From NCBI RefSeq assembly GCF_009764265.1, contig NZ_RWIR01000035.1:124001-188000 (forward strand): a stretch of 64,000 nucleotides of DNA, read 5' to 3'. The notes below the pieces were generated by a model. The model saw only the letters and a program-made list of their open reading frames with translations. It had not been told where the DNA came from and did no database searches. Positions 1-8,727 of this stretch are shown here, in pieces. The stretch's first letter is position 1; each line of letters starts with the position of its first letter. A program made the translations under genes and the position numbers. The stretch comes from Pseudomonas sp. PB101 (lineage in GTDB: Bacteria; Pseudomonadota; Gammaproteobacteria; Pseudomonadales; Pseudomonadaceae).

Positions 1-31
1 AACCGCCGTACCGGCGTCCAGGAGTCGCACC

Positions 32-1504
32 ATGCGTGATCAGCTCTACATCAACGGCGAATGGGTCAGCCCGGACCTTGGCGGCTATCTGGACGTGATC
101 GACCCGGCCACCGAACAGGTCTTCCACCGCGTGGCGGCTGGCACTGAAGAAGACGTCGACCATGCCGTGCGCGCGGCCCGGCGGGCCTTCGACAATGGCT
201 GGGGCCAGACCAGCGGCGCCGAGCGCGCGCAGTGGCTGGAGGCGCTCGCCGATGAACTGGAAAGTGGCCAGCAGGCGCTGGCGGAACTGGAAGTGCGCGA
301 CAACGGCAAGCCCTTGCCCGAAGCGCAGTGGGACATTGGCGATGCGATTGGTTGCTTTCGTTACTACGCCGGTTTGGCCCGTGATCTGGACCAGCAGCAG
401 GATCAGCCACTGGCCTTGCCGGACGCGCGTTTTCGCTGCCGCATCCGCCACGAACCGATTGGCGTGGCCGGGCAGATCATTCCCTGGAACTACCCGCTGC
501 TGATGGCCGCGTGGAAGGTCGCCCCAGCCTTGGCCGCAGGTGCCACGGTGGTGTTGAAACCGTCCGAACTGACGCCACTGACCGCCCTGGAACTGGCCGC
601 CGCCGCCGACCGTATCGGCTTGCCCGCCGGGGTGTTGAACCTGATCACCGGCCTCGGCGCCGACGCCGGCAGCCCGCTCACCGAGCATCCGGGAGTGGAC
701 AAACTGGCCTTCACCGGCAGCGTGCCCACCGGGGCGAAAATCATGTCGGCGGCGGCGCGGGACATCAAGAACATCAGCCTGGAACTGGGGGGCAAGTCAG
801 CGTTCATCGTGTTCGACGACGCCGATGTCGACGCCGCTGTGGAGTGGATTCTGTTCGGGATTTTCTGGAACCAGGGCCAGGTGTGCAGCGCCACCTCGCG
901 CCTGCTGGTGCAGGAAACCATCGCCCCGCGCCTGATCGAACGGCTGGTGGAAGAAACCCGCAAGATCAGCATCGGCCCGGGTATGCAGCCCGGGGTTCTG
1001 CTCGGCCCGCTGGTCAGCCAGGGCCAGTACGAAAAGGTGCTCGGTTTCATTGACCAGGGCCTGGCCAGCGGTGCCCGCTTGCTCACCGGCGGACGGCGGC
1101 CAGCACACTTGCGCGAAGGTTATTTCGTCGAGCCGGCGATCTTCGACGAGCCCGGCCACAGCAGCATTCTGTGGCGCGAGGAAGTCTTCGGCCCGGTGCT
1201 GTGCATCAAGCGCTTCAAGACCGAAGAACAAGCGGTGCAAATGGCCAACGCCAGCCGCTTCGGCCTGGCCGCCGCCGTGATGAGCGCCGACCTGCAACGC
1301 ACCGCCCGGGTCGCCAACCAGCTGCGCGCCGGGATCGTCTGGGTCAACTGCTCGCAACCGACCTTCGTCGAAGCGCCCTGGGGTGGCATGAAACACAGCG
1401 GCATCGGCCGGGAGCTGGGGCAATGGGGGCTGCACAATTATCTTGAGGTCAAGCAGGTGACCGAGTACGTCAGTGACCAGCCTTGGGGGTGGTACTTGAA
1501 GTAA
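32..1504 (+). CDS. ALDH10-like betaine/aminoaldehyde dehydrogenase
   Basis: NAD(P)-dependent aldehyde dehydrogenase of 490 residues, the usual family length. I see the PWNYP motif (about 151-155), the glutamate of LELGGKS (E251) and the catalytic cysteine in GQVCSATS (C285). The C-terminal part (EAPWGG, SGIGRELG, then VKQVTEYVSDQPWGWY) is the pattern of the ALDH10 group, best known from plant aminoaldehyde/betaine aldehyde dehydrogenases, so an omega-aminoaldehyde or betaine aldehyde is the likely substrate. The start is supported by AGGAG nine bases or so upstream. It may be the last gene of an operon that begins left of the window. Family is certain, substrate is inference; a polyamine link is possible because puuB-like and speC genes lie further right. 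Confidence 0.85.
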   Translation: MRDQLYINGEWVSPDLGGYLDVIDPATEQVFHRVAAGTEEDVDHAVRAARRAFDNGWGQTSGAERAQWLEALADELESGQQALAELEVRDNGKPLPEAQWDIGDAIGCFRYYAGLARDLDQQQDQPLALPDARFRCRIRHEPIGVAGQIIPWNYPLLMAAWKVAPALAAGATVVLKPSELTPLTALELAAAADRIGLPAGVLNLITGLGADAGSPLTEHPGVDKLAFTGSVPTGAKIMSAAARDIKNISLELGGKSAFIVFDDADVDAAVEWILFGIFWNQGQVCSATSRLLVQETIAPRLIERLVEETRKISIGPGMQPGVLLGPLVSQGQYEKVLGFIDQGLASGARLLTGGRRPAHLREGYFVEPAIFDEPGHSSILWREEVFGPVLCIKRFKTEEQAVQMANASRFGLAAAVMSADLQRTARVANQLRAGIVWVNCSQPTFVEAPWGGMKHSGIGRELGQWGLHNYLEVKQVTEYVSDQPWGWYLK

Positions 1505-1532
1505 AGGCCTGTCTGGCAGACCGTGGTGCCTG

Positions 1533-1736
1533 CATCGCCAGCAAGCCGGCTCCTACAGTAATCGGCATCTGACACAAACTCTATGTTCACTGAAGATCCA
1601 CTGTGAGAGAGGCCGGAATCAATTTCTGCGTGCGATGAAGATCCCTGTGGGAGCTGGCTTGCCAGCGATGAGGCCATCACATCCAAAATAAATGGCGCCT
1701 GACCCACCGCATTCGCCGGCAAGCCGGCTCCTACAG
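1533..1736. repeat. Three REP-type palindromic repeats
   Basis: Copies at 1533-1558, 1646-1670 and 1711-1736 share the core CATCGCCAGCAAGCCGGCTCC or its reverse complement. The middle copy is inverted relative to the outer two, as in REP doublets (REPINs) of Pseudomonas. They fill the 313-base gap after the aldehyde dehydrogenase gene; no gene is seen there. Confidence 0.85.
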
Positions 1737-1817
1737 GTCCGGTGGCAGGCTTGTGGCAATGGGCTCACAACCGGTAGTTTGAACGGCCTGCCCTTCAAGA
1801 CACGCCGGAGTTGATCA

Positions 1818-2585
1818 ATGCGCATCGCCTTGCTGTCCGACATGCACCTGTCCGTCAACGCGATCCCTTTTCCCGCCGTGGAGGCCGATATCGTCGTGCT
1901 CGCCGGGGACATCGCCCGGCCGGCCAAGGCCATCGAGTGGGCCAGAGCCTGCCCGGTTCCGCTGTTGTACGTGGCGGGCAATCACGAGTTCTATGGCAGT
2001 GACCTGGTCTCCACCTACGAACAGTTGAACAGCCTGGCGCAAGGCACCCGGATCCACGTTCTGGAACGTTCGGAATACACCCACGATGGCGTGCGTTTCC
2101 TCGGCTGCACCTTGTGGTCCGACTATCGCCTGCTCGACAACCCGGAGGATCGGACGCTGGGCATCGATCTGGCGACCCAACTGATCCGTGACTTCAGCCA
2201 CATCAAGATCGCCCCGGATTTTCCCGACCTGTTCACCCCGGCCATTTCCCAGATGATTTTTCTGCAGACGATCGTCTGGCTGGAAGACTGCTTCACCCGC
2301 GACAGCAGCACGCCCACGGTGGTGGTCTCTCACTTCGCCCCGACACGGTCGAGTATCAGCCCGACCTTTTCCGGTTCGCCGATCAACTCAAGCTTCGTCT
2401 CGGACCTCGAAGCGCGGATCAAGGACTGGCAGCCGGCGCTGTGGCTGCACGGCCATACTCATGGCAGTTTCGATTATCGGGTGGGCAACACCCGTGTGAT
2501 CTGCAACCCCCGGGGATATGCCAAGAATGGCATCAATGAAAATCCTGATTTCGATGAGTCCTTCGTCATCGATCTGGATTTCTGA
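1818..2585 (+). CDS. Calcineurin-like metallophosphoesterase
   Basis: 255-residue cytoplasmic protein with the full dimetal phosphoesterase signature: LSDMHLS at the N terminus (D-x-H), VLAGDIA (G-D), GNHEFYG (G-N-H-E), a central VVSHFAP and a C-terminal HGHTH. It should hydrolyse a phosphomono- or diester using two metal ions; the substrate cannot be read from sequence. No signal peptide. It stands alone between REP repeats and the convergent ybdD-like gene, 13 bases away. Confidence 0.85.
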   Translation: MRIALLSDMHLSVNAIPFPAVEADIVVLAGDIARPAKAIEWARACPVPLLYVAGNHEFYGSDLVSTYEQLNSLAQGTRIHVLERSEYTHDGVRFLGCTLWSDYRLLDNPEDRTLGIDLATQLIRDFSHIKIAPDFPDLFTPAISQMIFLQTIVWLEDCFTRDSSTPTVVVSHFAPTRSSISPTFSGSPINSSFVSDLEARIKDWQPALWLHGHTHGSFDYRVGNTRVICNPRGYAKNGINENPDFDESFVIDLDF

Positions 2586-2598
2586 GGTAACTCTCGGG

Positions 2599-2799
2599 TC
2601 AACAGCACCGCGTATTGCACTTGCCCCGGCCAAAACGCGCCTCCTGGCGCTCGCGGAAAAACATCTCATAGCTCATGACAGGCTCGCCCGGACGGTTTCG
2701 GGCCATCTGTGCCACGTAGTTGTCGTACTCGGGAACGCCGACCATCAATCGGGCGCTCTGGCTGAACAATCTGACGAACTGCTGCAATTTACGGAACAT
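2599..2799 (-). CDS. YbdD/YjiX family small protein
   Basis: 66 residues with the family pattern: RLMVGVPEYDNYV near the N terminus, then MSYEMFFRERQEARFG and a C-terminal CC pair. The family is usually encoded directly downstream of the pyruvate/peptide transporter gene cstA/btsT and is thought to help its function. Here no cstA neighbour is present: the gene stands between a metallophosphoesterase and an alcohol dehydrogenase. Role unknown in detail. Confidence 0.8.
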   Translation of the reverse strand: MFRKLQQFVRLFSQSARLMVGVPEYDNYVAQMARNRPGEPVMSYEMFFRERQEARFGRGKCNTRCC

Positions 2800-2998
2800 G
2801 GCGGATCTCTCTGTGCGCGTGGGACCTGGCCCATGAAACCGCGCCCATGTATCTGCAATGTGTCCGGATCCGGCGCCTTTGTATGTTCAAGTAGCCAGGC
2901 TCGCGCCCGATGCAACGCCGGCAACCCGCTACACTTTCCTCGCTCCGCCGCGGCACCCGAGCGGCCATGACCCCTGACTTCTGATCTGGAGGTATCCC

Positions 2999-4030
2999 AT
3001 GAGCGACAGCAGCGAACTCACTACATTTACCGGCTGGGCCGCCACGGCAGCCGGCGCGCCACTGGAACCCTACAGCTACGATCCCGGTCCGCTGGGCAAC
3101 GATGAAGTGGAAGTCGCCGTGGAATATTGCGGCGTCTGCCACTCCGACCAGTCGCTGATCGACAACGATTGGGGCATCAGCCAGTACCCGTTCATCCCCG
3201 GCCACGAAGTGGTCGGCCGTATCGTGCGCGCAGGTGCCCAGGTGCGCGGTCTGGAAATCGGGCAACGGGTGGGCATCGGTTGGTACAAGGACAGTTGCAT
3301 GCATTGCACGTCGTGCATCGAAGGTTCGCATAACCTGTGCAGCACGGTGCAACCGACCATCATCGGCAGCAACGGCGGCTTTGCCGACCGCATCCGCTCT
3401 CACTGGGCCTGGGCCCTGCCGATTCCGGCCGGACTCGACCCGGCGATGGCCGGGCCGTTGTTCTGTGCCGGCTCGACCGTGTTCAACCCGCTGGTGGAAT
3501 TCGGCATCAAGCCCACCGACCGGGTCGGCGTGGTGGGCATCGGCGGCCTCGGTCACCTGGCGCTGCGCTTCCTCAATGCCTGGGGCTGCGACGTCACGGC
3601 GTTTACCTCATCGCTGAGCAAGCAGGACGAAGCCAGGCGCCTGGGTGCGCACAAAGTGGTCGCCTCGACCGACAGTGATGCGCTCAAGGCGATTGCCGGT
3701 ACCCTGGATTTCCTGCTGATCACCGCCAACGCCAACCTCGACTGGACCGCCATGCTCGCCACCCTGCGCGGCAAGGGGCGCCTGCACTTTGTCGGCATCG
3801 TGCCCGACGCCATACCGGTGCACGTGTTCAACCTGATCCCCCAGCAAAAGGTCATGTCCGCCTCACCGGTCGGCTCACCGGCCAACACGGCGATGATGCT
3901 GGAATTCTGCGCCCGCCATCAGATCCTGCCGCAGGTCGAGATGTTTCCCATGAGCCGGATCAACGAAGCCGTCGATCACTTGCGCAGCGGCAAGGCGCGC
4001 TACCGAGTGGTGCTGGATGCCAGTCAGTGA
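2999..4030 (+). CDS. Zinc-dependent NAD(P) alcohol dehydrogenase (YahK/AdhC-like)
   Basis: 343-residue medium-chain dehydrogenase. Catalytic zinc ligands are seen in CGVCHSD (about 40-46) and GHEVVG. The structural zinc lobe has the four cysteines of CMHCTSC and, seven residues on, C. The cofactor fold starts at GVVGIGGLGHLALR. The family (cinnamyl-alcohol dehydrogenase-like, as E. coli YahK) reduces a broad set of aldehydes, mostly with NADPH. GGAGG lies just before the ATG. It is monocistronic and ends in a REP-rich gap. Physiological substrate unknown. Confidence 0.87.
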   Translation: MSDSSELTTFTGWAATAAGAPLEPYSYDPGPLGNDEVEVAVEYCGVCHSDQSLIDNDWGISQYPFIPGHEVVGRIVRAGAQVRGLEIGQRVGIGWYKDSCMHCTSCIEGSHNLCSTVQPTIIGSNGGFADRIRSHWAWALPIPAGLDPAMAGPLFCAGSTVFNPLVEFGIKPTDRVGVVGIGGLGHLALRFLNAWGCDVTAFTSSLSKQDEARRLGAHKVVASTDSDALKAIAGTLDFLLITANANLDWTAMLATLRGKGRLHFVGIVPDAIPVHVFNLIPQQKVMSASPVGSPANTAMMLEFCARHQILPQVEMFPMSRINEAVDHLRSGKARYRVVLDASQ

Positions 4031-4060
4031 CAGGTGACGATGCGGCGGCGCATTTGAATC

Positions 4061-4201
4061 CATCGCCAGCAAGCCGGCTCCTACAGGTATTGCACGGTCC
4101 CTTGTAGGAGCGAGCCTGCTCGCGATGGACGTTAACGATAACGCGTGCAACCTGGATAAACGCGGCGCACTTGAATCCATCGCCAGCAAGCCGGCTCCTA
4201 C
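4061..4201. repeat. Three REP-type repeats
   Basis: Copies at 4061-4086, 4103-4128 (inverted, with the GAGCGAGCCTGCTCGCGATGG variant) and 4178-4201. The last copy touches the 3' end of the convergent glycosyltransferase gene, whose stop codon is at 4198-4200. Two sequence variants of the repeat stand side by side. Confidence 0.85.
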
Positions 4202-5748
4202 GGATTGGCTGCCTGCGCAGGCGCCACTGGCATGTGCGGGTCATTCCAGGTGAATCGATAGGCCTTGCTGGACTCTTGCGGCAGGCATTTGCCATTGTCG
4301 GCATCCGCGCCCACGATCGACCATTTCGCCCGGGCGTTTTCCCCCAGTTCACGGGCCGCTTCGGGTTTGAAGCACTGGTTCAGCACCTCATCCGGCACCA
4401 GCGCATAGGCCTTGGGATGTTCGCGCAGATACAGGGCGGCTTTTTCGATGGTTGAATAGTCCATGCCGAAATGCACGATCGGCTGACGGGCGAACAACCA
4501 GTGCCCCTCTTCCCAATTGACCAGCACCAGATCGGCGCCTCGGGTCATGCTCGCAGCCTGGGTCATGAGCACCTGATCAACGTTGCTGCCGTCCCTGAGC
4601 GGTTCGATGAATCCACGGGCGAACCACAACGCGAACCAGGTCGCCAGCAGTGCCGGGAATACCCGACGCAAACGCGGATGCCGTTTGAACCAGCGCTTGA
4701 GCAGCCACGGGATCAACGGTGCGGCGACCAGCACCAGCCCGGGCAGCGCCGGGTAGATGTACAACTTGCGCTTGCCCGTGCTGATACAGAAAAACAGCAC
4801 CACCAGCGCCACCCAACCGAGCAATACCAGGACCCGGCCGTCGCGCTTTTGCAACTGACGGCGCCAGGCCGGCACCAGCCATGGCAACACCAGCACCAAC
4901 GGCAGCCAGTACTGCGGAATCACCTTGGTGAAGAAATACCAGAACGGTTCGCGATGATGCCACGCCGCGGCGTAGCGGCCGGCGGTCTGGCGCAGGAGGA
5001 TCTCCCGCGCGTAGGCAATTTCATCGGCGCTGCCATTGAAGAAAATGGACAAGGCCAGGGGCAACAGCCAGATCGCGATGGCACCCAGCAACACTGCCAA
5101 CCCCAGCAACCACTTGCGCGCCTCGCCGGGCATGGCCACCACGCCAGGCCAGCCTTTGCGCACGGCATAGGCATACGGGATCAGCATCAGCGCCGGCAGG
5201 AAACCCACGCCCTTGGTGATCACGCCAATGCCCATGGCCGCGCAGCCCATGTAAAACCAGCGCCACGCCGGGCCCAGCAGCAGGTGGCGCGCCAGACCGT
5301 ACAGGCCCAGGGAGGTGAACAGAATCAACAGGCTGTCGATCTGCCCGGTGCGCAGGATGCTGTAGGTCTGGTACGTCGCCAGGTACAGCAGCGCAGCGTT
5401 GCGCCCGGTACGTTGGGTCCACAGGCGACGGCCCAGGTCATAGACCATCGCCGTGACCGTCACCGCCGAAAACAGTCCCGGGATATAAAGCGCGATGTTC
5501 GGCTTGCCGGTCAGCCAGGTGAAAAACGCCACTGTCCACATGAAAATCGGCGGCTTGTCGCCGTAGATCTCGGCGGCCCGGTGCGGGATCAGCCACGAGC
5601 CGTTTTGCAGCATCTCCAGGGCGACGCCGAGGAAGCGCTCTTCGTCCACGTTCTGCGCCTGACGCAACCCCAGCCCCGCGCCGATCAACAACAGGGCAAG
5701 CAGCATCAGCCCCAGGCACTCGACCCGGGGCGACAAGGATCTATGCAT
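4198..5748 (-). CDS. ArnT-like GT39 glycosyltransferase (membrane)
   Basis: 516-residue polytopic inner-membrane protein with about a dozen hydrophobic segments and a C-terminal soluble domain. The DE pair in the first periplasmic loop (NVDEERFLG, about 33-41) is the catalytic motif of the ArnT/PMT family, which moves a sugar from an undecaprenyl-phosphate carrier to lipid A or another envelope acceptor. It is the last gene of a four-gene cassette; only three bases separate it from the LAB_N gene. With a UDP-glucuronate 4-epimerase-like gene in the same cassette rather than arn genes, the transferred sugar is more likely galacturonate-like than aminoarabinose; that is inference. Confidence 0.82.
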   Translation of the reverse strand: MHRSLSPRVECLGLMLLALLLIGAGLGLRQAQNVDEERFLGVALEMLQNGSWLIPHRAAEIYGDKPPIFMWTVAFFTWLTGKPNIALYIPGLFSAVTVTAMVYDLGRRLWTQRTGRNAALLYLATYQTYSILRTGQIDSLLILFTSLGLYGLARHLLLGPAWRWFYMGCAAMGIGVITKGVGFLPALMLIPYAYAVRKGWPGVVAMPGEARKWLLGLAVLLGAIAIWLLPLALSIFFNGSADEIAYAREILLRQTAGRYAAAWHHREPFWYFFTKVIPQYWLPLVLVLPWLVPAWRRQLQKRDGRVLVLLGWVALVVLFFCISTGKRKLYIYPALPGLVLVAAPLIPWLLKRWFKRHPRLRRVFPALLATWFALWFARGFIEPLRDGSNVDQVLMTQAASMTRGADLVLVNWEEGHWLFARQPIVHFGMDYSTIEKAALYLREHPKAYALVPDEVLNQCFKPEAARELGENARAKWSIVGADADNGKCLPQESSKAYRFTWNDPHMPVAPAQAANP

Positions 5749-5751
5749 GGT

Positions 5752-6030
5752 TCATTCCTTCACGCTGCGGCTTTTGGCAATCAATTGCAGGTTGCGAAAA
5801 TAGACGATGGAGCCAAAGGCCTGTCCGGCGATGAACACCGGATCCTGACGGTAGATGGCGTAGGCCAGCAGCAAGGAGCTGCCGACGATGCTCAGGTACC
5901 AGAAGCTGGTCGGGATCACGCTGCGCTTTTTGTACTCGCTGTACAGCCATTGCAGGACAAAGCGCCCGGTAAAGGCGATCTGGCCGGCAAAACCGACCAC
6001 CAGCCACAGGGTTTCACGGGTCAGCATCAT
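5752..6030 (-). CDS. Lipid-A-disaccharide synthase N-terminal domain (LAB_N) protein
   Basis: 92-residue membrane protein with three hydrophobic segments (WLVVGFAGQIAFTGRFVLQW, FWYLSIVGSSLLLAYAIY, and a short third). The LAB_N family is often found beside GT2 and GT39 genes, where it may act in carrier-lipid flipping like small ArnE/F-type proteins; that role is not proven. I chose the ATG at 6030 because it overlaps the stop of the upstream glycosyltransferase gene in an ATGA, typical of translational coupling. Confidence 0.8.
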   Translation of the reverse strand: MMLTRETLWLVVGFAGQIAFTGRFVLQWLYSEYKKRSVIPTSFWYLSIVGSSLLLAYAIYRQDPVFIAGQAFGSIVYFRNLQLIAKSRSVKE

Positions 6031-6767
6031 CCTTCGAGCTCCTGGGCAATGGTGTTCAGCCGCGTGCGCTTGATCAGCCACCAGACACCGATCAGGTCAA
6101 GAATGCCGACCAGCGCGCGGTCGAGGTTGCCGTATTTCGACACCCCGGCCGTGCGCGGCCGGTGGTTGACCGGGTGCACGATCATGCGCCCGTTGTGACG
6201 CTGGATCAGCGCCGGAATGAAGCGATGCATGTGGTCGAAGTACGGCAGGCGCAGGAACGCCGCGCGCTCGATCAGCTTCAGGCCGCAACCGGTGTCCGGG
6301 GTGGCGTCCTTGAGCAGGCGCCGGCGCAGGTTGTTGGCGAAACGCGAGGCGTAGCGTTTGCTCGCGGTGTCACGACGATTGACCCGGTGCCCGGCGACCA
6401 GTTGCACGTCGACCTTGCCCGGTTCGCCACGCACCAGCGCGAGCATGCCGGGGATGTCCGCCGGGTCGTTCTGGCCGTCGCCATCGAGGGTCGCCAGCCA
6501 TTGCCCACGGGCCTCCCGGGCCGCGTGATAGAGCGAGGTGCTCTGCCCCAGCGAACGCTCATGGTGGAGGATGCGCAAGGTGTCCAGCCCATCGTGGCGG
6601 ATCTGCCGCAGTTCATGCAGGGTCGCATCGGTGCTGCCATCGTCGACCACGATGATTTCGTAGGATTCAGCGGCCAGCGCCACACGGATTTCCTCAAGCA
6701 ATGGCTTGAGGTTGTTCGCTTCGTTCTTCGCGGGAATCAGTACGGATACAAAAATGTCTTGGCTCAT
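6027..6767 (-). CDS. GT2 polyprenyl-phosphate glycosyltransferase
   Basis: 246-residue family 2 glycosyltransferase of the dolichol-phosphate mannose synthase/ArnC type. Visible motifs: LIPAKNEANN near the N terminus, VVDDGST, and DGDGQNDP (the metal-binding DxD region). It should load a sugar from a nucleotide donor onto undecaprenyl phosphate for the GT39 protein downstream. There is no obvious C-terminal membrane pair, as in DPM1-like forms. The start at 6767 (MSQDIF) begins exactly at the glycosyltransferase fold and has a GAGAGA ribosome site; the longer open frame upstream runs through the epimerase gene and is not coding. Confidence 0.83.
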   Translation of the reverse strand: MSQDIFVSVLIPAKNEANNLKPLLEEIRVALAAESYEIIVVDDGSTDATLHELRQIRHDGLDTLRILHHERSLGQSTSLYHAAREARGQWLATLDGDGQNDPADIPGMLALVRGEPGKVDVQLVAGHRVNRRDTASKRYASRFANNLRRRLLKDATPDTGCGLKLIERAAFLRLPYFDHMHRFIPALIQRHNGRMIVHPVNHRPRTAGVSKYGNLDRALVGILDLIGVWWLIKRTRLNTIAQELEG

Positions 6768-6817
6768 GGAGTCTCTCTCGCCTTTTTGTGATTTTTTCGA
6801 GATCAGAGGCGAACGCT

Positions 6818-7795
6818 TCAAATCCGGTAGAACTGCCGATACCACTGCACAAATTCTCTTACGCCGGTTTCCAGCGTCACCTGCGGGCTGAAACCCACCC
6901 ACTCGGCCAGTGCCGAGACATCGGCCCAGGTCTTGACCACATCGCCGGCCTGCATCGGCAGGTAGTTGCGCCGGGCCTGCTGATCCAGCGCCGACTCCAG
7001 GCACTCGACGAAATCCAGCAACGCCACCGGCATGCCACGCCCGATGTTGAACAGCCGGTTGACCCCGGTAGCCGTGCCTTGCGGCACTGCAGGTTTTGGG
7101 CGCAACCGGGCGATGGCTTCGACAATGTCGTCGACATAAGTGAAGTCCCGCGACATCCGGCCCTGGTTGTAGATGTCGATGGGCAGGCCCTTGAGGATGG
7201 CGTCGGTAAACTTGAACAGCGCCATGTCCGGGCGACCCCACGGGCCATAGACGGTAAAAAAGCGCAGGCCGCTGGCTTTCAGGCCATACAAATGGCAGTA
7301 ACTTTCGGCCAGCAATTCATTGGCGCGCTTGCTCGCGGCATAGAGCGAAACGGGATGATCGACAGGGTCCTCGACACTGAACGGCATCTTGCTGTTGGTG
7401 CCGTACACCGAACTGCTCGAGGCGTAGATCAGGTGCCCGGGACGATGGTGCCGGCAGGCTTCCAGCACATTGAGGAAACCCACCAGGTTCGATTGCGCAT
7501 AAATATCCGGGTTGTCCAGCGAGTAACGCACCCCGGCCTGGGCGGCCAGGTGTATCACCTCGGTAAAACCGTAGTCCTGAAACAGGCTCATCAATGCCGG
7601 TTTGTCGACGATGTCCATTTTCCGGAAGCGAAAACCCGGCAATGCCTCCAGCACCTTGAGGCGTGCGTGCTTGAGTTCCACGTCGTAGTAGTCATTGAGG
7701 TTGTCGATACCGACGACGTCCTGCCCCTCGCGACACAGGCGCCGGACCGTATGAAAACCAATGAAGCCGGCCGCACCGGTGACCAGGACGGTCAT
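6818..7795 (-). CDS. UDP-glucuronate 4-epimerase-like NAD-dependent epimerase
   Basis: 325-residue extended short-chain dehydrogenase. NAD motif TGAAGFIG at 6-13, DNLNDYYD, then SSSSVYG and the catalytic YAASK. The DNLNDYYDxxLKxxRL stretch and FxFxxxDIxD are hallmarks of the CapI/GAE group that interconverts UDP-glucuronate and UDP-galacturonate. It is the first gene of the cassette; 50 bases separate it from the GT2 gene. Together they suggest UDP-GalA synthesis, transfer to a lipid carrier, and addition to the outer-membrane lipid. The UDP-glucose dehydrogenase that would feed it is not in the window. Confidence 0.83.
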   Translation of the reverse strand: MTVLVTGAAGFIGFHTVRRLCREGQDVVGIDNLNDYYDVELKHARLKVLEALPGFRFRKMDIVDKPALMSLFQDYGFTEVIHLAAQAGVRYSLDNPDIYAQSNLVGFLNVLEACRHHRPGHLIYASSSSVYGTNSKMPFSVEDPVDHPVSLYAASKRANELLAESYCHLYGLKASGLRFFTVYGPWGRPDMALFKFTDAILKGLPIDIYNQGRMSRDFTYVDDIVEAIARLRPKPAVPQGTATGVNRLFNIGRGMPVALLDFVECLESALDQQARRNYLPMQAGDVVKTWADVSALAEWVGFSPQVTLETGVREFVQWYRQFYRI

Positions 7796-7964
7796 TCGTT
7801 GCGCGCCGGCGACTGCGCCGTGATCGGCGCGAGATGAGTGATCCAGACCAGCTTCATGTGCAGTTCCTGCTTATGGCGTCATTGCACGCACGGTTGCGTC
7901 ATGAAGCTTATAAAACAGGAACATTTCAGTTTGGATAACGCCGTACTCGACCGCTGCAAAAAAC

Positions 7965-8597
7965 CTATCTGGCCGATCCGGCATGGGGCTTGTAAAACCG
8001 GAACAGACCGATATCCACGGTCCTGATGTATTCCTTGGCCCAAGCCGGCTTGACCGTACGATCATGGAAATACAAGGCACCCTGGGTGCGATCCGGCAGT
8101 TCCTTGTTCAGGGCCTTGCGCGCGATTTCCTTGGCCATCGCGTAAGGCACTTCTTCCTGGACCGAGTCGGATTTGCCGTCACACCACCAGGAGAACTGGC
8201 AACTCTTGCTCTCCGAACCCTGCTTGACCACTTTGCACACCGTATCCGGAAAGCCCTCGTGGCCCAGGCGATTCATCACCACGTTGGCCACCGCCTCCAT
8301 GTCGGCGGAGTCCTTGCCCTTGGCTTCCCAGTAGATCGACCGGGCCAGGCACGTGATCGCATCGTCCAGCGGCGCGGCACCCGCCGGGTCAACGGCCTGG
8401 ACTTCGGACTGGGTAATGGCATCGGCCTTGGGAGTCGTTGCGGAGCCTTTATTCTCGGCGGCCTTCTGTTCCAGCACCTCGGCCTTGTTCTCGGCCGACG
8501 CCTGTTTTTGCTCTTGATCCGAAGCGAAAACCGGGCCGGCAAGCAACGTGAGTGCAAGGCAGGTGGCGATCCAGTGGAGGCGCATGATCGATCTCAC
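7965..8597 (-). CDS. Secreted SleB-type cell wall hydrolase
   Basis: 210 residues with an N-terminal signal peptide (RLHWIATCLALTLLAGPVFA), a charged Ala/Glu/Lys-rich linker (about 27-75) and a C-terminal Hydrolase_2 (SleB/CwlJ) domain. The domain shows CLARSIYWEAKG (catalytic Glu expected), VANVVMNR and CQFSWWCDG. It should cleave peptidoglycan glycan strands in the periplasm. Either of two starts (8597 or 8585) gives a signal peptide. It is divergent from the CAP-domain gene, with about 130 bases between. The 169 bases on its other side hold nothing I can name. Confidence 0.82.
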   Translation of the reverse strand: MRSIMRLHWIATCLALTLLAGPVFASDQEQKQASAENKAEVLEQKAAENKGSATTPKADAITQSEVQAVDPAGAAPLDDAITCLARSIYWEAKGKDSADMEAVANVVMNRLGHEGFPDTVCKVVKQGSESKSCQFSWWCDGKSDSVQEEVPYAMAKEIARKALNKELPDRTQGALYFHDRTVKPAWAKEYIRTVDIGLFRFYKPHAGSAR

Positions 8598-8727
8598 TCG
8601 GTGAGCGGTTCGATTCAGTGTAGTAGTGAAATGATTGCACCCGCCCCACTACACTTTGGATAAATCCGTTGTCTTACACGGGGCAACTTCGCGCATGATG
8701 GGCGCAATCTGCTCAAGGGGGATTTTC

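Noticed and set aside
4471..6198. 575-codon open frame on the plus strand
   Set aside because: It lies opposite the GT39, LAB_N and GT2 genes; the translation is Gln/His/Pro-rich without any fold, a common product of high-GC third-position bias.
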